NCBI RefSeq assembly: GCF_051622035.1 | Contig: NC_135361.1 | Location: 8,499,001-8,563,000, forward strand | Source of the DNA: Arctopsyche grandis | Taxonomy: Eukaryota; Arthropoda; Insecta; Trichoptera; Hydropsychidae | Length of the DNA: 64,000 nt | Direction of reading: 5' to 3' | Shown: positions 21,887 to 33,120 of the stretch, one piece after another | Layout of the letters: every line of letters starts with the position of its first letter | How positions within the stretch are numbered: position 1 is the stretch's first letter | The notes under the pieces: generated by a model | The model's input: only the letters and a program-made list of their open reading frames with translations | Database searches by the model: none | What the model was told of the DNA's origin: nothing | Position numbers and translations under genes: made by a program

Positions 21887-22617
21887 TTAATTGAGAAAAA
21901 TTGTCAGATTAAAAGAAGTATAAATTAAAAACCAGTATTTCTCTCATGAATAAGTGTTTATTGTGTAAGATTTATTCAAAATTCTTAAAGGTTTGAATTG
22001 AATAAAGTCAGGCAATTATCTTAGAAACATTCTAATGTTATTCTAGTACTTAACACTTGTCAAACTGTGATGGATAGTGACTGACCAGGACGTATATTTT
22101 ATTTTATTCCTACAAATATACTGAATGCAGGGTCTTCATATTGTATGTATTACTAAATAAAACCTCTGTTATTCGAATTATGTCATTACAAAAACACTTA
22201 CTGACACACAATAAACATACTGATACTCACACAGAAACTCAGACACACAAATTTTTTCTAGATCACGAAAACGTGATCAGTGGTCGATTCTGAGTTCGAA
22301 TCAGTTAAAATATACTTCAAATATTATTGCGGTTGAGCACAATATCTGCGACAAAATACAGGCCGTTCATACCATTTCGTGGAAACGGCAAGCCGGCGTC
22401 TAAACGGGTAGCAAACAAATGGACTATGACTGTCATTGCTCATCCCACCATTGTTCATTATATAATGTTGTTTTATGTTTTTTCCATATTATTTTTGTAA
22501 AAATAATATTTTTAATGAAAAATTTCTACCAGCACTGTAATCCCGGTATTCAGACTAGTTTCAGCACCGGGATTCACGGTGCCAGAAAACACCGGGATCC
22601 CGGGATTGGAAGCCTTA
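21887..22617 (+). repeat. Mosaic of repeat K fragment and hAT MITE right end
   Basis: Positions 22190-22320 match the 3' part of K (TCTAGATCACGAAAACGTGA, TTCTGAGTTCGAATCAG). Positions 22330-22617 match the right part of the hAT MITE at 275-1248, ending GGGATTGGAAGCCTTA. The left end of this MITE copy was not found, so it is truncated or rearranged. Confidence 0.7.
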
Positions 22618-24440
22618 ATATGTATTCACACAAATAATAAAGTAAAATCACACAAATTCACTCGCATCAACCAAATCCAAGCGGACCACTTGCAGTCTAC
22701 TTATTACATGCTTAGTGCAGATTTATATTTTTGAGTTCAAATAAGCACTCAAATTTAAATAAACCCGCTTGGAAACTTGAGCACCTTTTCACCTGCATCC
22801 TCGACTTAATTTTCCAAAGCGAAAACCCAACAAGCAAACTGAATGTCCCGTTTGATAGAAAGATAAACTGTCGCATACACAAGAACAAAAATAAAGAATA
22901 GCAATTTATCTCCCAAGAAACGTCTCACACTAAAACTAGAAGACATGTAATATAAGAAGGCAGCGTTACACGAAGTCAATAAAGTAATGTAACTGGTGGG
23001 TACCACCGGTACAAGTGCAATGTGTATCGACGGTATAGCAATAACGGCTAAGTTGCCCTATTTCATACACCGACCGACTATTTCACATATGTGCTTTGTC
23101 CGGACTCGTGTTGTATTACACAACCCATAACTACTCGGTATGTATGAACATATACATATATACTCATATATGTATGTATAAATATCGTCTAAGCCCGGCG
23201 ATTCCCAACATGCGCATAAATCGCATTCTCAACATGCCGTGCGATATTTTTACTGGAGTTGCATTAATGGAGTTCGTGCTGAAAATTGTAACAGAAATGT
23301 AATTCGGAATACGTACATGTGACGCACTTTAAATGAGTCGTTTCTTTTGGTCGTGGTGTAGGTATGTTTTTAATTGCGTAGATAAAATGTTAGAGATATA
23401 TTGTTTTTGGCTACTTATTGCATTTACAAACAAAATAAATTTAACTTTCATATTACGAGATGAAATCTAATATATAATTTAGAAAGAGACTTTGCATATA
23501 TGTAACCTTCGTTCGTTGGTTCGTATTGGTTTACTGTTAGATTAGTCATGTTTGAGTGGTTATTACGGTATTACAAATTATGTATTATATATTACAAATT
23601 GTCCAGCATTGCTCGGGCGATAAAGATTGAGATAAAAATCGAATGTGCGATTCGCACTATACACCACATAAGTAAAATTGTACTGGGAAAAATCTCTTCA
23701 CAAAAACTTGGGGGGGGGGGGTTTCGGGTGAGAAGGGAAGGGTGAAAGAAAGGAAAAAAGTTGGGATGGCCCTTATCGTCCCACTTCAGTTTCGTGCAAT
23801 GTTTCAGCGCTGCAACGCTTCGTGATGCTGACGTCATCAATAAAGCAATTCACTACTGTCCCTAAAGAAGTTTTACTTCAAAAAGTTAAAAGTTAATTGA
23901 ACTTCTCCAATATGTTTTTGTATAAAGAGTCTGTGTAGGTATAGTATCGTGAGAAGTACATATGTATGTATATACATATGTATTTATGTTTTACAAATAT
24001 GGTAGGTAGTTTTAAATAAAAAACTGTACATTTACTATTCGTGAATAAAGCATATACATAAATGTAGACTTTTTTAAAACAAAAAAATATTTACCAATGC
24101 AGATATTTTTTAACAACGGAAAAATTACTTTAATTTGCTGAATGAAAAAAAATTGCATACGAAAAATTCGTACAAAATGTGAGTAAGAAAGTAAAGAAAG
24201 AGTGCAATGAAAAATCTAAAGTATACAAGTATGTATCGTACATATGTATGTTTAGTAACTTATTATTGACTATTTGGAAAAATAAAATTTTTAAAATCAT
24301 AAATATTATTATTAATGGTCTAAAACTATAATAAGTGAGCAGAAATTTAGTATTTGTCAAAAGTAATTAATTTTCGTAACTTTATTATAATATACATACA
24401 TACATATGTAGTGTATTATAAAATATTTATAAATATTGCA
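22618..24440. other. No gene recognised
   Basis: AT-rich single-copy-like DNA. It contains the second copy of the TGACGTCA-bearing short repeat (23790-23880), a G12 run at 23711-23722, and TACATATGTA microsatellites near 23140-23175 and 23960-23985. ORFs are short and unrecognised. Confidence 0.45.
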
Positions 24441-24632
24441 TATGAACATATCGATGCCTTGGTGCACAGATATTGCACGTCCATTTTTGAATTTGTATCA
24501 AATTTTAAGTTTGTAGATGCTGGAATAATTCAAATATGTATAATTTATGTATACCAAAAACTTTAAATTTGATACAAATTCAAAAATGGACATACAATAT
24601 CTTTGCACCAAGCCATCAGTATGTACATATAT
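24441..24632. repeat. Palindromic element FB-1, copy 1
   Basis: Two arms of about 70 bp are inverted copies: CCTTGGTGCACAGATATTGC with CCATTTTTGAATTTGTATC on the left, and their complements on the right. They surround a spacer of about 45 bp. A related copy lies at 43593-43832. There are no coding frames, and it is probably a foldback MITE. Confidence 0.75.
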
Positions 24633-25404
24633 ACAAATTTATGACAAAAAACGAACAAACATAATGGAAGATTATTTATTTGTTGACCAGTCAAAACGCT
24701 TCAGAAGAAATGATCACCAACGCATTTATTTGCATGCGACAAATCTTATTTTTTGAATGAAAAGTGCACTTATTCAAACGCTGAAACAATCGGCTGAAAT
24801 ATGATAGCATAAATCATTGAATAAGTTTGAGATTTTAGCGGTGAGATTATATGCAACTATGTAGCTACGAACACATAACGCTTGCACAAATTTTCGCTGC
24901 ATACAAGTTGGTTCGTTACAGTCAAGAGGCCATAAATAAGAAAGTGCAATTAATATCGCCCGGTTGTCTTTGCACATTATTCGCCATTCGAAACCGTGAA
25001 ATATTACTGGAGTCCAAGTTGGATCGTTAATTCGAACCGACTCTCCACGGTATAGGTGTATCTTTACATTGTGGCCGAAGCGTATTAGCGCAGAGAAAAT
25101 TCGCGAACGGATGGAAAGAGATAGAAGAAAATTGTATGTGTATGTGTGAGAGAGACGGCAGAGGATAATAATGTTGTTTGGAAGATGCGGGCAAAAATTT
25201 ATTGCAACGATTCAAAATATGTATCCAAGACTCGTTATGGCCGACTGTATTATATAAATTCAACGTTGTTTTATAACCGACGTACAAGCGAGAGAGTCCA
25301 TTTAAGAATGACAATTAAGTTAAAATACTTATTTGATTACTTCTGATGTTAAAAATTTGTGCAGTGGACAAATATTGTGATAAATAATATGGTTTTAAAA
25401 TACA
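24633..25404. other. No gene recognised
   Basis: Mixed AT-rich sequence. The 24880-25320 part has moderate GC, with overlapping short ORFs on both strands and no recognisable domain. Confidence 0.4.
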
Positions 25405-25415
25405 GTCAGTGATGA

Positions 25416-25624
25416 TTTTATTTTTTTGATTTTTAAATGCTTTTTATTATTACGAAATTATGTTCACAATACATCTTATATCTATTTAAGTAGCTACTGA
25501 TCTACTGATCATTTTCTATTTTACAATTTTAATTTAATTTTGTTAATAATCATAGTATTATATTATTTTAATGTTAATGTACAGCATAATAGGAGAAAGG
25601 GATCAAAAACCTATTTACAATTAT
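25416..25624 (-). mobile_element. LINE-C 3' UTR insertion with 11-bp duplication
   Basis: The minus strand matches the LINE-C 3' UTR (ATAGGTTTTTGATCCC to AATAATAAAAAGCATTTAAA). It is flanked by GTCAGTGATGA at 25405-25415 and 25625-25635. This is a severely 5'-truncated but genuine target-primed insertion. Confidence 0.88.
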
Positions 25625-25639
25625 GTCAGTGATGAAAAA

Positions 25640-25835
25640 TAGGCAGAAGGTTGTCAATTTATGATAAACTGTTTCAATTCAATCTTTGATAGGGAGAAAT
25701 CGAATTGAAGTTGCAAATATCCAAATCTGACCAGAAGCACTTCAGAAATACTTCTATTTAGACAACTTATGATTTTTTCAAATCGAGATCTAATCAGGCC
25801 TCGAACCAGGAACCTTTCAGTTGCTAACAATAGCC
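25640..25835 (-). mobile_element. SINE 5' half
   Basis: The minus strand carries a degraded B box (GGTTCGAGGCC) and the TGGTCAGATTTGG body segment. It ends exactly where LINE-A 3' sequence starts, which suggests a 5' junction of the LINE or a template switch. Confidence 0.65.
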
Positions 25836-26215
25836 TATTTGTCTGATAGCCTGCGCTCATAATTATTTTCATAATTGAATGTGATGTATGAGTGGAATTT
25901 TGATCTTCTTTCTTCCGTTTGGGCCTCGCAGGGATGTTTTGTATTTGCGGCTGGTTCTAATAAATTCTTGCTGTCTATACATAGGTGCAAGACATTCCCT
26001 ACTGTGTGTTCTATTATTCGATATTTTTTCTTTATCTGCTATTGTTTTGTATGATAATGTATAAATGTACTTTTTGTCTGTGTATATATGTACATATGTA
26101 TGTATATATTTTTATATCTTTCATCTCTCTGTATTTTTTCGACAATTGTGGCGCATTAGGGACGCCTGTAATACCAAAATGGTTCAATATCAAATTAAAT
26201 AAATAATAGATAATA
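25836..26215 (+). mobile_element. LINE-A 3' end
   Basis: It starts in TAGCCTGCGCTCATAATTAT, continues through the 3' UTR (TTTGGGCCTCGCAGGGATG), then an eroded hairpin at about 26141-26182 whose loop is still GCGCATTAGGGACGCCTGTA, and an AATAAATAATAG tail. The same 3' UTR is seen at 51190-51566. Confidence 0.85.
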
Positions 26216-28640
26216 TGTACGCTAAATACTGCTACGTATGTTTTAGGATTTCTGATTTCCCAGACTTTTTCAATTTCCGGGACACGGGACGAAGCTCGGG
26301 ATCGTTCCCTGAATTCCCAGGATCCCGGCACAAGTCAATCAAAAGAAAGTCAACAATAATTAAACGGAAAAAATGTAATTTTAAAATTTATTTAGATTTA
26401 ACAATACGAAAATATTTAATTGTGAGTTGGCCTATTTCTAGATTTGGTACAAAAATTCGAACATTGGAAAAACTCTTTCAATTTCTGTCGAAGTTACATA
26501 CATACATAGTTTTATTGTGTTTCCTCCTGTCAGCATGTACATACATGTATATTTTTTTAAGTCGAAGCTATTTTTATTTAAGTTAGTTGGTAGATTTGTC
26601 TTAGATAACTTCTTATTTAATTATTCATTCATCTTGATCAGAATCTAATAGAATTTATTCCATCGCGGAATCGTCAATACAAGAAAGATACAGTTGCTTG
26701 ATAATAGTTTCATCATAGGATAAACATTCGCCTTTTTTAAAGTTTTGTTTGAAATATATTTCCCAGGTTTCGAGATAAGAATTCCCGAAACTTCTAAAAT
26801 CCCGAGAATTTCTGTTTCGGGCTAATCCAGGCAGAAGCTTTTTTATGTATATGGAAATTTTATGTACATATGTATGTATATGTATAAAGATATATACTTT
26901 ATTGTCATATTAAACGTAATCCTATGATTTTTCCATTTTTCTTAATGCCTACAAAGATACGACTCAAGTCTAAGGTAAATTTTATTAGTCCATCTTGTGT
27001 AGAATTGCTTACTTTAAATTACTTGATTAATACAAAATCGACCACTTTTGTTCCTGCTTTAATGATATTTCATAAGAAATGTAATTCAAAAAAGTAATTT
27101 TATACGAAATCTGTAATATTTTCGGATGTTTGAATTTAATATTATTTTTCCGCGATCATTAAATTTTCGAGTGTGTATCTTGTTTGCTTGCAATATTAAA
27201 CTCTTCGTTTCCACCCCTTGCTCTCCCCTCCCTTCTTACCCCGCTTAAATCTTCCCACACCCTATCCTTCGTTTCTTCTCATTTCCTTTCCACTTTCAAT
27301 CAACAACGGTCGCAATTTTTTCCAGAAACCTTAATGAAACGTTATTTGCGAGAAGGTTGCCGACATAATGTTTCAGGAAAATTCACAGATTTTCCCCCGG
27401 CATTATGATGTAAGGAAAAGTCTATTTTCGATGAAACGAAAGCCGCAATGATGAAGATCCTTTTAAAAAATGGAAGCGGGGGTAGGAAGACGCGTCCCGG
27501 CCCAAAGTAAATGAAATAACTCACATTTACTTTATTGAATGCGAATGGTAGAAATTTCTTATTATTAAATGATAAAGACGTACATTTTCCCTAACGATTA
27601 ATTAGATTATTCGAAGAGAGGGCGGATGTTTAAATTCGACCAATAAAACACCGAAGAGTGAAATTGTATCTGTACGTGCTTATTTCGGCCTCGTAATGAA
27701 ATGGTTGTGGGAAATCGTTCGTTTATAACCGATGTCCGATTCAAAACTATTGCTAAAGCAATTTACACAATCAAATAGCCTATTTTATTGCTCTATTTCG
27801 AAAGATTGCCATCCTAGATATGGGCATTTCGGAAAAAATATGTTGAAGCGAAAAAAAACCCATCCATGCACGCTAAAGATTTTTCGCCGTGATAGCAAAC
27901 GATAAATTATTTTTTCGCTAAGTTTCGTATATATTTTTTTCTTCATCGCATTTCACTATTATTAAAATATTTACGTGTGATTTGTTGATTTTAATAAAAG
28001 TTTTAGTAGATCGGTGCGATGAGCAAATAACGCTCGATTTAATATAGTAATATAAAATACGACTTTAACTTGAATGTAGTAAGTATGGCGGGAATAAAAA
28101 GAAAGAATGAAAGTGCTTTTGAAGAATATTTATAAGATGGAGATTTTATGCAGAGAATTCATCATGGCGATAAGAATTTAGTGCTTTAAAATGAATATCT
28201 TTCGGATATTTCATAAAATTCATAGGTAAACATGGCATCTGAAAAGTAGACTGAAAACGATTAAAATGATCCACTTTGAAAAGTAATGTATTTTCATTGT
28301 GTTTTTAAAAAAATCAATAATAATTTTTCCTTTTTTTTCAAAAATTGATGTTTTCAAATTTTCATCTATGCTCCCGGTGGATGTATGAGTTATATGTATA
28401 TATGATTTTATTTTTCTTATGGTTATACATTTAATATATGTACATACACTGTTTAGAAGATTTAATTAAAATCAAAGTCAATAGTTTTCTTTAACAGAAC
28501 GCTCTAATTTATTTTACTTTTGCCTGCTAAATTACCGTTCAATCTCTTTGTCCTATTTTATTTTTTATATGAGATAAAAGGAAAAGTTTAAAGTTCGCAT
28601 TTATGTAACTACTCACTTTAATATTTTATTTTATTTATTT
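26216..28640. other. No gene recognised
   Basis: The first 600 bp contain C/G-rich scraps (TTCCGGGACACGGGA, ATTCCCAGGATCCCGGCA at 26275-26335, and 26762-26820) that look like eroded MITE ends. From about 27100 to 28400 the sequence appears single-copy with slightly higher GC, possibly host noncoding DNA. No domain is found in its short ORFs. Confidence 0.4.
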
Positions 28641-28644
28641 TATT

Positions 28645-29062
28645 GTCACAAATCAATACACACTCGCCATTACAGATTTGCTCCAATGCGACGGGTGTAC
28701 GTTAATGAAATACATAAACAATCAGAAATCAGAAATACAGTAATACATACATATACAATCAGAATATATAGAATATAACAATTAATCAGAAATAATAATC
28801 ATAGTGACATCTATGGATTTCAGATTACTGTGTATAATTAATACAAATTATACACAGGCAGATTTTTGTGACAACAGGATTAGATTTAATACCAATTTTC
28901 AGGAACCGTTTCAGCAATGATCAGATAAAATTGGCAAACTCTGATAGAGAAACGATCGATTTGGAGTCACAAAACCCCCAAATCTAACCAGCAGTGGCGA
29001 GGACACGAACCTATGACCTCAGTGATGCTAAATATATACGCTATCACTAAGCCAAACTGCTG
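28645..29062 (-). mobile_element. SINE-2 type, near full length
   Basis: The minus strand reads a tRNA-like head (TTTGGCTTAGTGATAGCG; B box AGGTTCGTGTCC), a GGTTAGATTTGGGG body, then a hairpin with stem arms TACACCCGTC and GGCGAGTGTGTA and a 21-nt loop starting GCATTGGAG and ending CTGTAAT. The head and body resemble the SINE at 31138 but the tail stem differs. Confidence 0.82.
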
Positions 29063-29456
29063 GCTATTGGATATTGAATTCATTTGAAAAGCCAAATTAT
29101 ATAGAAGGTCGTCAACAAAACATTGTAAGAAAATCTTTTTTCTGAAGCCATTTTTGTTTTCAATTTTGATATAAAATGAGAATGGCAATGAAAATTAAAC
29201 TAAAAATAAAACTATTTAAAATTTGAAATTTAATTAAATTTTCTCTTGCTCAAATATTTAAAATCACGTGGTAAATAATAAACAAACAAATTTATTTATT
29301 TTTAAATTTTCTATTGGAAAACATAAATGTTGATTTATTGATATGGTAATCAAGGAAAGATATTTTTTGAGGGGTTCATCTGAAATATTGTTCGAATATT
29401 TATGTTTGCAAAATTTTTTATGTCAAAAATCAATTGCTGTTCATATATGTATGTAC
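29063..29456. other. No gene; AT-rich flank of the solo LTR
   Basis: Plain AT-rich sequence ending in a TATGTATGTACATAC palindromic microsatellite into which LTR-1 inserted. Confidence 0.6.
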
Positions 29457-29460
29457 ATAC

Positions 29461-29989
29461 TGTTATGTACCCCGCTTATCACTCTAGTTCCCACAATATC
29501 AAATGTACTTTTCACACGCTCATATACGTGAATAACAAAACTATAAAAATTCCTGTAATAGGATATTCAGATAACACAGGAATGTGCCCAGCCCATAAGA
29601 TAACAAATCATTTATATAGATCGCCATTCGATCGCATTAGTCAGTCAGCACCATCGACTCCGAGAGAGACAGTCATCAACATCGACTCCGCAGTGACAGA
29701 CAGTCATCATCATCGACTCTGAGAGTGACAGTCGTCATCATAAAGACTCCGAGAACGCGTCCGCAAATAACGATCAGCATAGCAGCAGAATAAAGTGAAC
29801 GAAAGTTAAAGTTATAGTGAAATAGTTCTACGTGTCTCCTATTATAAAAGTCATCGTTCCATAATCTATCGTTTTTCGAATATATCTATAATATAAGATA
29901 AATGTAACATTTTAATAATAATAAAGAAACTTGGTTGGTTAACCAAGTAGTAAATAAAAATTATATAAATATTTTCCTGGAACGTGACA
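29461..29989 (+). mobile_element. Solo LTR-1, complete, 4-bp target duplication
   Basis: A 529-bp LTR from TGTTATGTACCCCGC to GGAACGTGACA, flanked by ATAC (29457-29460, 29990-29993). It lacks the gcacacc U3 repeats of the 3448 copy but carries four cATCGACTCCGagag-type repeats at 29645-29760. Core promoter and AATAAAG signals are present. It diverges enough from 3448 to be a separate subfamily. Confidence 0.9.
29613..29646 (+). promoter_or_regulatory. LTR core promoter: TATA box and arthropod initiator
   Basis: TATATA at 29613-29618 is followed 30 bp later by TCAGTC at 29641-29646, a match to the arthropod initiator TCAGTY. The spacing is right for pol II. This would be the U3/R boundary of the LTR. 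Confidence 0.65.
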
Positions 29990-29993
29990 ATAC

Positions 29994-30309
29994 ATACATA
30001 CATTTCGTCAAGTTAAATAAAACCATATTAGAAGTATTCGATATTTGAGCCGAAGTCCAATTTTCAGTTCCAAAAACACTATTTCTGTTTGACTTAATTC
30101 ATAAACTGTTATAATTTCATTTAATTCGTTATGTCCAGAATCTCAACAAAGCAGAACAAACGTATTTCAGGCCACCAGTAGTTTTAAATATTGCTAAATT
30201 CAAAAAAAAAAAAAAATTATATTTTGCGAGATATTTCTCGAAATGTAGAAAGGTGGACTTTCGCAACTTTCAAATATAACGGCTCATTTATTACATTAAT
30301 AAAAATAAT
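29994..30309. other. No gene recognised
   Basis: AT-rich DNA including an A14 run near 30200. It leads into DR-1. Confidence 0.5.
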
Positions 30310-31000
30310 GTTTTTACAAGCCTCTTCTATATTTCACTTCGCTAACGATTCAGTATCTATTCCTACAGTCTTCCGATCGTTTTGAATCTAGCCATTTTGC
30401 GCGGTTTGGTCAAATATGGAAATTTAAATCGATTCTGATAGTTCGATGGTGAAAAATAATCGCAATGGGCAGGTTTAAAAATGTAAGAATTTTGGACATC
30501 TTGACGTTTAGTGGTCAGTAACCTTATATTATACATACATATACATATGTTTGCTTTAGGTCATCGACTTTAGAGAGTGTTTAATTTATATTATGAATTA
30601 GATGTATTATGAGCATTTATAAGAATTGTAAATAGGTTTTTGAGTTATATTTCCTATTATGCTGTACATTAACATTAGACTTATATAATATGTATACTAT
30701 GATTACTAACAAAATTAAATTAAAATTGAAAATAGAAAATGATCAGTAGATCAGAAGCTATTAAAATAGATATAAGACGTTTTGTGAACATAATTTCGTA
30801 ATAATAAAAAGCTTTTAAAAATCAAAATCAAATATTATATGTTTGACTTTTCGCCACCCACTCGTCCTGTCAGATTTTAATTGTTTAAACGCCTATAACT
30901 TTTTCCGTTTCACACTATATATAATAAAATTTGCATTATATGCTCTTATAATTTCTCATATATATGTATATATTTTTACTTCACTCATAGGTTTTTCACA
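30310..31000 (+). repeat. DR-1, copy 3, interrupted by LINE-C
   Basis: DR-1 landmarks (CCGATCGTTTTGAATCTAGC, TTTTGCGCGGTTTGGTC) lie left of 30545 and the rest (CCACCCACTCGTC, GTTTAAACGCC) resumes at 30846, with the LINE-C insertion between. Confidence 0.7.
30554..30836 (+). mobile_element. LINE-C 3' UTR insertion with 9-bp duplication
   Basis: A 283-bp 3' UTR copy (CTTTAGGTCATCGACTTTAG to an AAAATCAAA tail) flanked by ATATGTTTG at 30545-30553 and 30837-30845. Confidence 0.88.
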
Positions 31001-31137
31001 GGTTTTTAATAAATGAAGACAGTGCAAACATATTTTTATTATTATCCTTTTAAAATGACGCCATTGTGGCCTCAAATTACTATGTATACTTTCATCACTA
31101 TGTATGCTACATTATATAGTATATTTTTACATAGATA

Positions 31138-31545
31138 TATACCAGGAAGGCTTGACAGGAAGACCCCAATGCGCAAATAATTACAACAAATGCAGCATTT
31201 TATTATTATATAAATCACTGTATTTCCAGAAGCTGAAGAACTTGAAATAACAATTAATTCATTAATTAATTACAGAATTAATCTATTGGGACATCTATGG
31301 ATTCAGATTTTTGTATATAATTTTTACAAATTATACACAAAATAAATACAGAAGATTTGAGACAACATGAAATAATTTCGAGGAACCGTTTCAACAATGA
31401 TCAGATAAAATTGACAAACTCTGATAAGAAACGATCGATTTGGAGTCACAAATACCCCCAAATCTAACCAGCAGTATGGTGGATCGAACCCACTGATCAC
31501 TTGGTGCTAAACATACACACTACCATTAAGCCATACTGCTGGTAT
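31138..31545 (-). mobile_element. SINE with SINE-1 tail and SINE-2-like head and body
   Basis: The minus strand has the head TATGGCTTAATGGTAGTG, B box GGGTTCGATCC, and a body very close to the 28645 copy (GGAACCGTTTCAACAATGAT complement region). The tail uses the CCAGGAAGGC arm (31142-31151) with a SINE-1 loop. The second stem arm has been lost. Confidence 0.8.
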
Positions 31546-32792
31546 TTGAACATTTGTGGATAGCTATGAATTCCTATACAAAGCATTAAAAACACTTTAT
31601 GGAAAAATTTGAGTCTATTTCTTTACGTAGTTCAAATATCTTACTACTAGTACGAATATACATAGATAAGGATCCACCCCTTCCAAAGCAGAGACATTGA
31701 AAACCAGTTCCAGCAGCAGGGCGAGACCAAGTTCACATTTCGAGCCATACTACACGGATTCGAATGAAATTTATATAGAGCACCGAGCATACCAGATTTT
31801 CCGATCTGCGGAAAAAGGAACAGCATCGATTCCGAGCTATCCGACGCCAAGCTTAACACCGATCGTGTCAAGCGAGGGTCGGGCCAGTATAGGGGTTATC
31901 TCCGCGGCTCGGGGGATCGACACAACACTGGCCAGAAGAAACGGCCAGAGACGTTATCACCTCATTGGGATTCCCCACAGGATTCAGCCATTGTTGAATC
32001 TAATAAAGCTTCGAAAGAATACCGACCCGTCTTCTCTCCCCTCCGCTCGCGGGGCCACTTCCCACTTCGTTCTCGCTTTCCATCTCGTCACTTTTTGTTT
32101 TCGGGTCGGGTGCGTACAGGCCAGAGCTAAAATTTTGTTTACGTCCTCTTCCTACTACTCTCCTCCCTCTCCTCCTATCTTCTTCTGGTTCGTTCTTGGT
32201 GTTATTTATTCCCGGCACGCCCAGTGAGGGGCAGGCGCCGCGGCCAAGGCACGAGACTCCTCTACACGTATCCAAGTGCGTAATTGTCTACGAGAACACA
32301 ACAATTTATTTCACTCTCCTTTTTAAAGGAAACATTCACCCGGCAGCCAGAAAAAGTGGTGGACCTCGTCCTCTTGCACGCTTAATCGTCCGTGAGCCGG
32401 AATGAATTCGAAAGAATTGCGATCACAGACGAAAATGCGAACACTTCATGAAATATTCAATACCATTACACTTTACTATGACACATATTCAGGCGATAAC
32501 GCAACCGCACGATTCCGCTATTACGAGGTTTGTATTATACATGGAATGGGACTATTAATTCAGCAGTCTGTGTACTAAACACGGTCTCTGACTATTTCCG
32601 AATGTATGGATTTCATGATTTCAAGCGATCATGTACATGTTGAGTGCTATTTTATTCGGTTGAAATCTACAGAATCGCATAAACATCGTAAAAAAACAAG
32701 TTAGAATTAGAAATAGTTAACCACCTATGTACATATGTATATGCTCGAATATTTCGATCGATAACATTCATTATTAACACTTTGAGTGAACT
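31546..32792. other. GC-richer single-copy block, possible host gene part
   Basis: Unlike its surroundings, 31690-32410 is GC-richer, shows no match to other window repeats, and has long overlapping open frames. CT-rich tracts lie at 32030-32190. It may be host exon or UTR DNA. 32420-32790 reverts to AT-rich DNA with no signal. Confidence 0.4.
31768..32130 (+). CDS. Candidate exon, unknown protein
   Basis: A stop-free frame of about 120 codons begins after a TGA at 31765 and ends at TAA 32128. It contains SIPDFPICGKRNSIDSELSD and, further on, a polar, Arg/Lys/Gly/Ser-rich stretch (RVKRGSGQYRGYLRGSGD). The composition resembles a disordered cytoplasmic tail. A competing frame of 176 codons overlaps it on the same strand (31697-32227), so the frame choice is uncertain. 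TTTATATAG at 31770-31778 could be a splice acceptor, which would trim the start to about 31779. No clear GTRAGT donor is seen. I do not recognise a family. Confidence 0.22.
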   Translation, partial: NLYRAPSIPDFPICGKRNSIDSELSDAKLNTDRVKRGSGQYRGYLRGSGDRHNTGQKKRPETLSPHWDSPQDSAIVESNKASKEYRPVFSPLRSRGHFPLRSRFPSRHFLFSGRVRTGQS

Positions 32793-33120
32793 AAAAATAA
32801 ATATGAGAGATAATGAGAACCCATAAAGCAAATTTTATGAAATATAGAGTGAAAAAAGAAAAAGTTATAGGCGTTTAAACGATTAAAATCGCACAGCGAG
32901 GTGATGAAACTACCCATGAGAATGATAAACGTCACCGTGTAATACGATGCAGTATTTTCAAACGTGTCTATTACGATTATTTTTCACCATCGTAATGGCG
33001 GATAATACTTCCACTTATATTGATGACCAAACCGAGCAAAATGGCAAAGTATGAAAACGATCGAATAAGAGCCAAAATTTTTCTTGAATAGTGATCGTAA
33101 GTGAAAGTAAGAAGAGGTTA
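32793..33120 (-). repeat. DR-1, copy 4
   Basis: Reverse-oriented copy with AAAGTTATAGGCGTTTAAAC, CCATCGTAATGGCGG, ACCAAACCGAGCAAAATGGC and the terminal AGAAGAGGTTAG (complement of the CCTCTTCT start). Confidence 0.65.

Noticed and set aside
22050..22200. Left terminus for the second hAT MITE copy
   Set aside because: No TAGTGCTTCC-like end and no 8-bp match to the right flank ATATGTAT were found.
25146..25346. Plus and minus ORFs around 25027-25346 as a gene
   Set aside because: Both strands are open over the same stretch and neither has a recognisable domain.
26275..26820. C/G-rich scraps as paired MITE ends
   Set aside because: The two scraps are not convincingly inverted and have no matching flanks.
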